Assembly (NCBI RefSeq): GCF_900002575.1
Contig: NZ_LN650648.1
Coordinates: 1,775,565 to 1,839,564, forward strand
Length of the DNA: 64,000 nt
Source: Romboutsia hominis
Lineage (GTDB): Bacteria; Bacillota; Clostridia; Peptostreptococcales; Peptostreptococcaceae
Reading direction: 5' to 3'
The notes under the pieces are model-generated. The model did not search any database and was not told the origin of the DNA. It was given only the letters and a program-made list of their open reading frames with translations. The position numbers were made by a program, and so were the translations under genes. This document shows, in pieces, positions 7,780-14,767 of this stretch. How positions within the stretch are numbered: the stretch's first letter is position 1; each line of letters opens with the position of its first letter.

Positions 7780-9609
7780 TTAATTTTTTGCAAATATATT
7801 TCCTATATACTCTTCAAGACCTAGTGCTTTTAATGTTTCATCTAATGGTATCCCATTTTCATCCCAACCCCTAACTTCATAATATTCAGGAAGTAGTTCA
7901 TCTAACCTATGAACATGACCTTTAGTTGGTCCATTTGGAATTTGATCATATATTAGCCTATCTGGTAAAGTATCTTGACTACTATCTATTCCTGCTTTTA
8001 AATTAAATATTTTTTCTAAAGTCCATATTCTATCGCCTGCTTGAAGTAATGTTTCAGGTGTATATATTTCTCCACATACTGCATTATACATATCTACATA
8101 ATCATTAAGTCCTAATCCAAAGGTAGTAAATACACAAAGTCCTAGCGAGTCTATAACAGCAGTCAAATCATGAAATACCTTTGCATAAGCTGGTTTACCT
8201 TCTACTTCTAGTTTATCTAATTTTTCAGGTACTCCTAGTATCTCTGGATTTATCATATACCCTTTTATATGACATCCCCCTCTATTATTAACTGCATAAG
8301 TTATACCATGACCTTGTATTCCTCTTGGGTCATACGCTGGTAATTCTTGTTTTTTAACAGTCATAGAATACTGAGTTGCATCATACTTTTCACACAATCT
8401 ATATGCACCATCTGCTAATAAATCTCCAAATCCTTCTCTTTTAGCCATTTTTTCAGTCCACTTAACTACAGCTTCAACATCACCCCAGTTAAGGGATAGT
8501 TTGTCATCTTTGATTTCTTCGTCTTTTATATATCCTCTTTGATAAAGCTCCATAGCCGTTGCGATAGTTGCTCCTGCTGATATAGTATCTAATCCATATT
8601 CATTACAAAGCATATTTGCTTCATTTATAGCATGTAAATCATATACATCACAATCTGACCCATAAGACCAAAGTGTTTCATACTCTGGTCCTCCTACCTC
8701 TTTACCATTTTTAAGTTTAACTACTCTACCACAAGCTATAGGACATCTATAGCAAGCGTGTTTTTTAACTAATGTATTTTCAGTCATTGTCTCTCCACTA
8801 ATTAAATCCGCCTTATCAGTGTATGATTCTTGAAAGTTTTTAACTGGATGAACTCCATTCTCATTTATTATATTAACTAAAATTGCAGTACCATAAGTTG
8901 GAAGCCCCCCTCCAGCAACCGGATCATTTCTAAGTATATTTACCTTTTCAGCATTTACCCTCTTAACTATTTCTTCATTAGCTACATTTACCTTTTTGCT
9001 GCCTTTTACAACAATAGCTTTTAAATTTTTAAAACCCATTACAGCTCCTACTCCACCTCTACCTGCAGCTCTATCTACATCATTCATAATTGCTGATATA
9101 AGAGATAAATTTTCTCCTGCTGGTCCTATGCAAAGTACATTAGCTTTATTATGCTTTTTAGATAATTTTTCAGTTATTTCACTAGATACCATTCCCCAAT
9201 AATCACTAGCATCTTTTATCTCTACTTTATCATCTTCTATATATAAATATACTTTATCATCAGATTTACCTTCTATTATTAACATATCATACCCTGCATT
9301 TTTAAGCTTAGTTCCCCACTTTCCACCTGAGTTTGATATAGCTATTGTTCCTGTAAGTGGAGATTTTGTTACTACCATATATCTTCCACTTGTAGGCATA
9401 GGTGATGCTGTTAATGGGCCTGTAGCTATTATAAGCTTATTTTCAGAACTTAATGGTTCTACCATAGGATCTACTTCATCAATAAAAGTTTTTACACCAA
9501 GACCTCTAGCCCCTATATATTTTTTAGCTAATTTTAAATCTAAATTTTCTACCTCAATAGTCTTTTCACTTAAATTTACTCTTAATACTTTTCCATTATA
9601 TCCATACAT
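7780..9609 (-). CDS. aor: Aldehyde:ferredoxin oxidoreductase (tungsten/molybdenum)
   Basis: A 609-residue full-length AOR, which oxidises aldehydes to acids or runs in reverse using ferredoxin, with a bis-pterin W (or Mo) centre and one [4Fe-4S] cluster. Visible: N-domain SNSGGKWGTKLKNAGYD (92-108), DRAAGRGGVGAVMGFKNLKA (179-198), Fe-S cysteines C286, C289 and C293 (CYRCPIAC), and the fourth in DSLGLC near residue 495. Cytoplasmic. The leader carries a Moco/Tuco-type riboswitch and terminator (9643-9812). MoaD-like and E1-like genes follow in the same operon. AGGAGG precedes ATG 9609. Confidence 0.95.
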   Translation of the reverse strand: MYGYNGKVLRVNLSEKTIEVENLDLKLAKKYIGARGLGVKTFIDEVDPMVEPLSSENKLIIATGPLTASPMPTSGRYMVVTKSPLTGTIAISNSGGKWGTKLKNAGYDMLIIEGKSDDKVYLYIEDDKVEIKDASDYWGMVSSEITEKLSKKHNKANVLCIGPAGENLSLISAIMNDVDRAAGRGGVGAVMGFKNLKAIVVKGSKKVNVANEEIVKRVNAEKVNILRNDPVAGGGLPTYGTAILVNIINENGVHPVKNFQESYTDKADLISGETMTENTLVKKHACYRCPIACGRVVKLKNGKEVGGPEYETLWSYGSDCDVYDLHAINEANMLCNEYGLDTISAGATIATAMELYQRGYIKDEEIKDDKLSLNWGDVEAVVKWTEKMAKREGFGDLLADGAYRLCEKYDATQYSMTVKKQELPAYDPRGIQGHGITYAVNNRGGCHIKGYMINPEILGVPEKLDKLEVEGKPAYAKVFHDLTAVIDSLGLCVFTTFGLGLNDYVDMYNAVCGEIYTPETLLQAGDRIWTLEKIFNLKAGIDSSQDTLPDRLIYDQIPNGPTKGHVHRLDELLPEYYEVRGWDENGIPLDETLKALGLEEYIGNIFAKN

Positions 9610-9642
9610 AAATTTCTCCTCCTATTTTTATTTATAGTAACC

Positions 9643-9683
9643 AAAAAAGCCTATCTAAAAGTAACCATACTTTTAGATAGGCT
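9643..9683 (-). terminator. Riboswitch expression-platform terminator upstream of aor
   Basis: Sixteen-base perfect arms (9648-9663 and 9668-9683) with a four-base loop and a U6 tail (9643-9648) on the minus strand. They lie between the aptamer and the aor start. GGTTAC at 9661-9666, in the loop and arm, can instead pair with GTAACC at 9706-9711, giving an antiterminator. Confidence 0.85.
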
Positions 9684-9812
9684 AAAAATCCGCATAAAAA
9701 GGAAAGGTTACTACACTTTTCTCCTTTCCAACAGGAGGCATAAACATTTCTATTTATACCCTACCGTTTTATTAACCATAGCATAGCCTTAGGTTAACAA
9801 AATCGGAGAATT
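9684..9812 (-). promoter_or_regulatory. Moco/Tuco-type riboswitch aptamer
   Basis: A structured leader of aor. Minus-strand elements in order: TCCG (9807-9804), which pairs with CGGA (9692-9689) to close the domain; GTTAACC...GGTTAA stem (9798-9772); GCCTCC (9739-9734); and GGAAAGGAG (9729-9721). A terminator follows. The GCCTCC...GGAAAGGAG core and the gene context fit the Moco RNA motif; variants serve tungsten cofactor. I identified it by eye, without a covariance model. Confidence 0.7.
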
Positions 9813-9825
9813 TATATTTAATTAA

Positions 9826-9854
9826 ATAGTAGTATTTAAATTGATAAATGTCAA
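9826..9854 (-). promoter_or_regulatory. Sigma-A promoter of the aor operon
   Basis: TTGACA (9849-9854) and TACTAT (9826-9831) are spaced 17 bases on the minus strand. Transcription would start near 9819, just before the riboswitch. Confidence 0.65.
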
Positions 9855-9860
9855 ATACAA

Positions 9861-10250
9861 TCATATGCTAAACCATTTTTTTATTCCTTTTTTAACTGGC
9901 TTAAAATATTGTTTTATCCCCCCTTCTAATATCTTAGTGTCTATACCTAAACACCTTGAATAAAAAGCTACTATTGGACTTCTAAGTCTTCCCTGTGAAC
10001 ATCCTAAAACTATTGTTTTTTCTTTGTTATTAGATAACCTAAGTAAATCTCTTTTAATATTTTTTCTATTTTTTATAAGCCCTATTAGTATTATAGGAAA
10101 AGCTATCATAATATATTTTTTTAATAGTTTATGATCTTTTTCATCTATAACAGGCACATTATATTTAAACAATGGCATTTTTTCAAATTCTTCTTTTGAT
10201 CGTACATCTATTGTTACTTCATCTTTTATATCTTCTAATTTAATATACAT
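9861..10250 (-). CDS. Rhodanese-like protein, SelU-type active loop
   Basis: A 129-residue single rhodanese domain. The N-terminal TIDVRSKEEF (13-22) is the CH2A motif. The catalytic loop holds C84 in CSQGRLRS, followed by LEGGIKQY. The Cys-x-x-Gly-Arg-x-Arg-Ser loop resembles the rhodanese half of tRNA 2-selenouridine synthase (SelU/MnmH) more than sulfurtransferases with CRxGxR. A hydrophobic stretch at about 46-59 is unusual and may be membrane-associated. No P-loop half of SelU is nearby. A split SelU half and a generic sulfurtransferase are both open. GAGGTGG precedes ATG 10250. Confidence 0.75.
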   Translation of the reverse strand: MYIKLEDIKDEVTIDVRSKEEFEKMPLFKYNVPVIDEKDHKLLKKYIMIAFPIILIGLIKNRKNIKRDLLRLSNNKEKTIVLGCSQGRLRSPIVAFYSRCLGIDTKILEGGIKQYFKPVKKGIKKWFSI

Positions 10251-10360
10251 TCCACCTCAACCACTTTTTAACTTTTCTGTATTATACCACAATAATAGAT
10301 TATTGTCCTTACTATATACTATTATCTAGTATAGACTATAGTGCTTCTTTTATTACGGCA

Positions 10361-10392
10361 AAAGGTCGTATAAAATACTTTATACGACCTTT
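10361..10392. terminator. Terminator next to the feoB remnant
   Basis: Perfect 14-base arms (10361-10374, 10379-10392) begin and end with AAA/TTT. The hairpin lies directly past the truncated feoB reading frame. Confidence 0.7.
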
Positions 10393-10406
10393 ATATTATC
10401 TATTTT

Positions 10407-10783
10407 TCATAAATCTATCTCTATTCCTATATTTTTAGCCATGTCAATCATGTTAACTATTAATATTATAGGCTTTTTATATTTCATAAGTTGAGTTGTT
10501 AAATAAAGATTTCTAGATAAATTTGATGCATGTACTATATTTACTATTACACCTGCATTATCATTTTCTAAGTATTCTTTTGAAATTTTCTCTTCATTAG
10601 AAAAAGTATCCATTGCATAAATTCCAGGCAAGTCAACAATTTTTATATTATCATTTATATTCCCCTATTTTTTTCTATAGTTACACCTGGCCAGTTGCCT
10701 ACACGTTGTTTAAGACCTGTTAATCCATTAAATAAAGTAGTCTTACCAACATTAGGATTTCCTAATAATGCCACACTAATCAT
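10407..10783 (-). pseudogene. feoB: Decayed FeoB ferrous iron transporter fragment (G domain only)
   Basis: From ATG 10783 the frame reads [20 protein letters not shown], then the FeoB-specific NWPGVT, and stops shortly after EKNRG (near 10660). A second frame continues NDNIKIVDLPGIYAMDTF and ends at NMIDMAKNIGIEIDL (stop 10407). G1, G2 (Thr of PGVT), G3 (DLPG) and G4 (NMID) are visible but split by a one-base shift. Everything after the G domain, including the transmembrane channel of about 500 residues, is missing. It is flanked by a terminator and by the DUF2325 gene often found near feo genes. A sequencing error could explain the shift but not the truncation. Confidence 0.85.
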
Positions 10784-10880
10784 AATTTTCCCCATTTTGT
10801 TGATTTTAATATTTATTATCATTTAATTAATATTATTCATTACTTAAAGTTATTAACTGATAATATATAATTAAAATTAT

Positions 10881-11219
10881 CTAACTTTTATTTTGTTTTA
10901 GTAGCTTATTACACTTACATTCATTACAGTTTCCTAAACACTCATCCACCATCTCTAAACATTCTAAAAATGCACATTTGCTACTGTTTTTATGTCTAAT
11001 TATCGGTATATTTTTCTTTTTTGCATGCTTTTGTACTACATCTATCATTTTATGAGATACTACTGATGTGAATATTACAAGAGCATCTGGACTTCCTATT
11101 GATTTATTTAACTTACTTGACATATTCAAGTAAACTTTAGTTTTATGACCTTTTTCTTTTGCTAAATTTATGTAATCTTTTTTTAACTTTTCATTACCTC
11201 CAACTATTACTAAGTTCAC
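10881..11219 (-). CDS. DUF2325 domain protein
   Basis: A 112-residue DUF2325 protein. It starts MNLVIVGGNEKLKKDYINLA, has a Rossmann-like pattern with VIFTSVVSHKMIDVVQKHAK in the middle, and ends in a cysteine-rich tail (CLGNCNECKCNKLL). The family is common in Clostridia near feoAB and metal genes; its molecular role is unknown. The tail has four clustered cysteines (CX2CX2CX1C) and could bind metal. It starts at GTG 11219 with GAGGTG upstream. Confidence 0.8.
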   Translation of the reverse strand: MNLVIVGGNEKLKKDYINLAKEKGHKTKVYLNMSSKLNKSIGSPDALVIFTSVVSHKMIDVVQKHAKKKNIPIIRHKNSSKCAFLECLEMVDECLGNCNECKCNKLLKQNKS

Positions 11220-11360
11220 AATATTTCACCTCTCATACTTCTATACTTAAATAATAGTACTTTGGTTATTGATAGTCAATACTTATTGATATTTATTTTC
11301 ATTTATCATTTGTATATTTATTTTTACATAAACTATATAATAACTATTTAATTAAATATA

Positions 11361-11414
11361 ATAAGAAAAGCTATAAAATATATATTTAAGTCTATATTTT
11401 ATAGCTTTTCTTAT
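11361..11414. terminator. Long hairpin terminator
   Basis: Perfect 22-base arms (11361-11382, 11393-11414) with a 10-base loop lie between the DUF2325 gene and the repeat-protein gene. The A/T content suits either direction. Confidence 0.65.
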
Positions 11415-11476
11415 TCATACTTATTTTTAAAACTTTAATTTAGTAATTTATAAATTTTATTATTATAAAATACTAC

Positions 11477-11713
11477 CTATTTTTTTATACTATCCTTTAA
11501 TGCTTTACCTACATTCTTTCCAGTATTTAATGTTTCTTTTCCTACATTATATCCTGTTTTAATAGCTTCTTTTCCTACATTTAAAGTTCCGCCAACAGCT
11601 TCTTTAGCAACATTTCCTACGCCATTTATAACTTCTTTACCTATATCTCCAACTGGCTTTGTTACTTTCTTTACAGTCTTGTCTAATTTATTTGCCAATC
11701 TTCTCAACTCCAT
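11477..11713 (-). CDS. Small protein with 11-residue NVGKE repeats (LEA-like)
   Basis: A 78-residue, Lys/Gly/Val-rich protein with no hydrophobic core. The motif [IV][GA]KE recurs at residues 24, 35, 46, 57 and 68, a strict 11-residue period, giving NVGKEAIKTGY and NVGKETLNTGK type units. Eleven-residue amphipathic repeats occur in group 3 LEA proteins, apolipoproteins and synucleins, so membrane or desiccation protection is possible; that is inference. No ribosome binding site stands at normal distance from ATG 11713, and the ATG lies inside a 40-bp palindrome. An internal TTG at codon 6 preceded by GGAG is an alternative start. Confidence 0.65.
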   Translation of the reverse strand: MELRRLANKLDKTVKKVTKPVGDIGKEVINGVGNVAKEAVGGTLNVGKEAIKTGYNVGKETLNTGKNVGKALKDSIKK

Positions 11714-11750
11714 AAAATATATTAAGGGAATTCCCTTAATATATTTTATG
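11711..11750. repeat. Perfect 40-bp palindrome at the start codon of the repeat protein
   Basis: Twenty-base arms meet at 11730/11731 (AAGGGAA|TTCCCTT centre) with no mismatch. The left end includes the ATG (11711-11713). In RNA it would hide the start region in a hairpin. Confidence 0.7.
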
Positions 11751-11814
11751 ACTTATATTGGCACATTGTTACAACCCTATATTATTCACTTCTTCTACTT
11801 TATATATTTAAATA

Positions 11815-12141
11815 TTAAAAATTAGAATTTATCTTTTCTATTATTTGTTGTTTTGGCATAAAACCTACCATCTTATCAACTGGCTTTCCATCTTTAAATA
11901 TCATAACTGTAGGTACAGTACTTACACCATATTTTCTAGCTAATTCTAAACATTGGTCTATATCTACTTTACTAAAGCTAGCTTTATTTCCTACATCCTT
12001 TGCAGCTTCCTCAAAAACTGGTGCCAACATCTTACATGGGCCACACCAAGTAGCAAAAAAATCTACTACAGCTATCCCTGATCCATTTTCTATTTTAGAG
12101 TTAAACTCTTCGTCATTTATTATTTTTACGAATTTTTCCAT
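11815..12141 (-). CDS. trxA: Thioredoxin
   Basis: A 108-residue thioredoxin with the WCGPC active site at residues 32-36 and the cis-proline loop VSTVPTVMIF. It reduces protein disulfides in the cytoplasm and can serve ribonucleotide reductase. No trxB is adjacent. The nearest good ribosome binding site (AAAGGAG) is about 30 bases upstream of ATG 12141, with a small hairpin (TTAAGTA/TACTTAA arms) between them that would bring it nearer if folded. Confidence 0.95.
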   Translation of the reverse strand: MEKFVKIINDEEFNSKIENGSGIAVVDFFATWCGPCKMLAPVFEEAAKDVGNKASFSKVDIDQCLELARKYGVSTVPTVMIFKDGKPVDKMVGFMPKQQIIEKINSNF

Positions 12142-12196
12142 ACTAATTTATACTTAACTTTATTAAGTATATCTCCTTTCTATTTTTATTTTAATT

Positions 12197-12400
12197 TTAT
12201 TTATATTTTGTATTATATGGTTGCATTTCATCATATGTCAAAGCTTTAGGCTTTTGTTTATAATGTATTTTCTTACTAACTGATTCATTTTCATTTTCTA
12301 TAGCATTTCTTATATCTGTATATGTTTGTGCATGATTAACTAAATCAGTTAACTGTGGATTTTCATCTAATATTCTTTTACTGTTATTTACTTTTCTCAT
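12197..12400 (-). CDS. Small hypothetical protein (67 aa)
   Basis: The frame is open back to 12505, but AAAGGGATG in front of ATG 12400 marks the likely start. The product begins MRKVNNSKRILDENPQLTDL and ends with YNTKYK. It is charged, has no membrane segment and belongs to no family I recognise. It lies between trxA and the tRNA pair and reads the same way. Confidence 0.55.
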   Translation of the reverse strand: MRKVNNSKRILDENPQLTDLVNHAQTYTDIRNAIENENESVSKKIHYKQKPKALTYDEMQPYNTKYK

Positions 12401-12496
12401 ATAAACATCCCTTTCTTTTCTTTTTATTAGATTTCCACCTATGTTTTTTTTAATGCATACTTTAAACCAATTGTGGCTTAGTAATAAATGTATTAA

Positions 12497-12534
12497 AAAA
12501 CGCATAAATCCAAATTAATGGATTTATGCGTTTT
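12497..12534 (-). terminator. Hairpin downstream of the tRNA pair
   Basis: Fifteen-base arms (12497-12511 and 12520-12534) with A4/T4 ends. It probably terminates the minus-strand tRNA-Ser/tRNA-Phe transcript ahead of the small gene at 12400. Confidence 0.65.
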
Positions 12535-12664
12535 AATTTCCAATAAAAATTTCATATATAATATCTAAAGTACATAGTCATTATTTTTAATTTAAGTATC
12601 TATCAGTAGATTTATAATTAATTTAAAATTTATAAAAAAAGCATCTATATTCTAGATGCCTTAC

Positions 12665-12740
12665 TGGTGCCCAGAGGCGGAATCGAACCACCGACACGGG
12701 GATTTTCAGTCCCCTGCTCTACCGACTGAGCTATCTGGGC
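12665..12740 (-). tRNA. tRNA-Phe (GAA)
   Basis: A 76-base tRNA read on the minus strand with encoded CCA. The acceptor stem is GCCCAGA/TCTGGGC, the T-loop is GGTTCGATTCC, and the anticodon loop CTGAAAA between GGGGA/TCCCC arms gives anticodon GAA. Confidence 0.97.
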
Positions 12741-12743
12741 ATA

Positions 12744-12832
<89 letters not shown>

Positions 12833-12858
12833 AATGATTTTTATCTCTTATATTTATT

Positions 12859-12887
12859 AATATATCATAAATTTTTACATTTTTCAA
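12859..12887 (-). promoter_or_regulatory. Promoter of the tRNA-Ser/tRNA-Phe unit
   Basis: TTGAAA (12882-12887) and TATATT (12859-12864) are spaced 17 bases on the minus strand, about 27 bases upstream of the tRNA 5' end. Confidence 0.6.
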
Positions 12888-12920
12888 TAATTTTTATATT
12901 TTTTCCTTTTATTTCAAAAA

Positions 12921-12971
12921 CTATATAAAATAGAAATGAGCATTTCAAATACTTATTTCTATTTTATATAG
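12921..12971. terminator. Terminator of the methyltransferase gene
   Basis: Seventeen-base perfect arms (12921-12937, 12955-12971) with a 17-base loop, 20 bases past the stop at 12992. A T-rich run follows on the minus strand. Confidence 0.65.
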
Positions 12972-12991
12972 TATCTTTTAATCTCATTATA

Positions 12992-13606
12992 TTATGCATA
13001 ATATGGTATATTATAAACTAAGAATCTTTCATTAACATCTTTCTTATATAACTTTTCTAACTGTATTTCTTCTTTTAGCATAAATGGTGTCTCATTTTCT
13101 ATATAATATATATAATCATCACTAGGATAATACAATATTAACTCAATATACCTTTCACTTTTATATACTGAATCTAATATATTTTCTACTATCTTCCTAA
13201 ATATCTGTACTGAAAATGGATTAAAAAAATAAAATCTATTATCTTTACTTTTTATTTCATAATCTTGTGCATAGCAACATTTAAATTCTATTTTTTCTTT
13301 ACCTTTCTTATGTTCACTTACATACGCTTCTTTATTTTTAATACATTCTTTATAATACTTTTCCTCCATTTCTATTCCAACTACATTAGAATTAAATCTA
13401 TAATTTATATAAAAGTTTAGCCTACCTTTCCCACATCCAAAATCAACTATAAAATCATCTTCATTTAAGCTGTATATTTTAAATAATTCGTCTAAACATT
13501 CATATGATGTAGCTTGATATGGATGATAATGCCTTACTTTTTCACTCCATAATTCTTCTCCTAAAGTATCTATATTTAATAATTTTTCATATTCTTTTTC
13601 TGTCAT
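12992..13606 (-). CDS. Class I SAM-dependent methyltransferase
   Basis: A 204-residue protein with the SAM motif VDFGCGKGRLNFYI (about residues 54-67), an acidic ribose contact in GIEMEEKYYKEC (77-88) and FYFFNPFSVQIFRKI (about 127-141) at the motif IV position. The NPF is similar to the NPP/NPF catalytic motif seen in small-molecule and rRNA N-methyltransferases. The substrate is unknown. The ribosome binding site is weak (AGGA, 10 bases from ATG 13606). It has its own terminator and sits just downstream of the exopolysaccharide operon, but 49 bases from its last gene, so it could be co-transcribed. Confidence 0.8.
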   Translation of the reverse strand: MTEKEYEKLLNIDTLGEELWSEKVRHYHPYQATSYECLDELFKIYSLNEDDFIVDFGCGKGRLNFYINYRFNSNVVGIEMEEKYYKECIKNKEAYVSEHKKGKEKIEFKCCYAQDYEIKSKDNRFYFFNPFSVQIFRKIVENILDSVYKSERYIELILYYPSDDYIYYIENETPFMLKEEIQLEKLYKKDVNERFLVYNIPYYA

Positions 13607-13655
13607 TTATTTCATTTCCTATCTAAATATATTTTTTATTGAAACTCTATTCAGA

Positions 13656-14696
13656 TTAGTAATACCATTTAGATATAATTTCTATACTTTCCTTTGATGG
13701 ATAAAAATTTTTATCTTTTCCCTTTTTTCCTACTGCAAATATAGAAAATCCTTTTATGTAGTCTTTATCTTCAAATACAATTTTATAAGCGTTAAAACAT
13801 CTAGCTTGTTCTTTTCCATTTTCTACATTGGACACTTCACTATTCCATGGATGTGTTGCTGCATTATCTTTTTTAGGAAATCCTAATTCAGCAAAGTAGA
13901 TAGGCTTATTATATTTTTCATAGAATCTATATATTTCTTCGACCACATTTTGATTTCTATTATATATAGTAGTAGAGTTTAAAGCATTTACTAATTCTTT
14001 TACTGTATTTTCTTTTTTATCACTAAGTTCAAAATAAGCTGCTATAGATATAAAATCTACTTTAGAAAATATTTTATTATTTAATTTTTTGTAATAATCC
14101 TCATTACTCTTTCTATCCCAACTAGCTGTATACCACCATGTAGTCTTATATGTTACTTCTCCCTTAAATCGCCCTTTAACAAAATTAACTATATCACACC
14201 AGTTATCTTCATACATCTCTAACTTTGAGAAATTTGATGCTATAATCATTATATCTACATCGTACTTATTTGCTATATCCTTAATTAAAATATTTAATAT
14301 ATTTTTCCAATCTTCAAAGAATTTTTCCTTATTTACGGGGTTATAATCAGTTTCATATTTACTTCCATTAGCTATCCACGGATATGCTTCTAATATAATA
14401 TTTATACCTTTTGATTTCAGTATTTTTATTAATCTTATGGCTTTTTCTTTACTATAAGAATTTATTTTCATATTATTTGAGTCTAAATCTGGTATTTCTA
14501 TAACTATAGGTACATTAACAGTATTCACTTTCAAATCATCTATATCCTTTAAAGCTTGTTCTATTTCATAATCAGTTGATAAGTTAACAGATTTTATCTT
14601 TTCTGTTATAGTATTATTTTTGTTAGTACTTTTAATAGCAAAAATAACGCTTAGTATTACTAATGAAGTAATTATTATTAATATTTTTTTTCTCAT
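13656..14696 (-). CDS. Exported GH113-like glycoside hydrolase of the exopolysaccharide operon
   Basis: A 346-residue protein. Residues 1-22 are a signal anchor (MRKKILIIITSLVILSVIFA). A (beta/alpha)8 barrel follows, with IILEAYPWIANGSK, TWWYTASWDRKSNEDYYKKL, DFISIAAYFELSD and FAELGFPKKD near residue 270, where the Glu is the likely nucleophile. The pattern is that of GH113/GH5-like TIM-barrel hydrolases. Synthase-dependent polymer systems usually carry one such enzyme to trim or release the chain. It is the last gene of the operon that begins with the 2-epimerase. AGGAG precedes ATG 14696. Substrate unproven. Confidence 0.7.
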   Translation of the reverse strand: MRKKILIIITSLVILSVIFAIKSTNKNNTITEKIKSVNLSTDYEIEQALKDIDDLKVNTVNVPIVIEIPDLDSNNMKINSYSKEKAIRLIKILKSKGINIILEAYPWIANGSKYETDYNPVNKEKFFEDWKNILNILIKDIANKYDVDIMIIASNFSKLEMYEDNWCDIVNFVKGRFKGEVTYKTTWWYTASWDRKSNEDYYKKLNNKIFSKVDFISIAAYFELSDKKENTVKELVNALNSTTIYNRNQNVVEEIYRFYEKYNKPIYFAELGFPKKDNAATHPWNSEVSNVENGKEQARCFNAYKIVFEDKDYIKGFSIFAVGKKGKDKNFYPSKESIEIISKWYY

Positions 14697-14767
14697 AGCT
14701 CTCCTATCTTTTTTAAATATAAAATACTAAGCATTAGTTATAAAGCTTAGTATTTTATATTTATATA

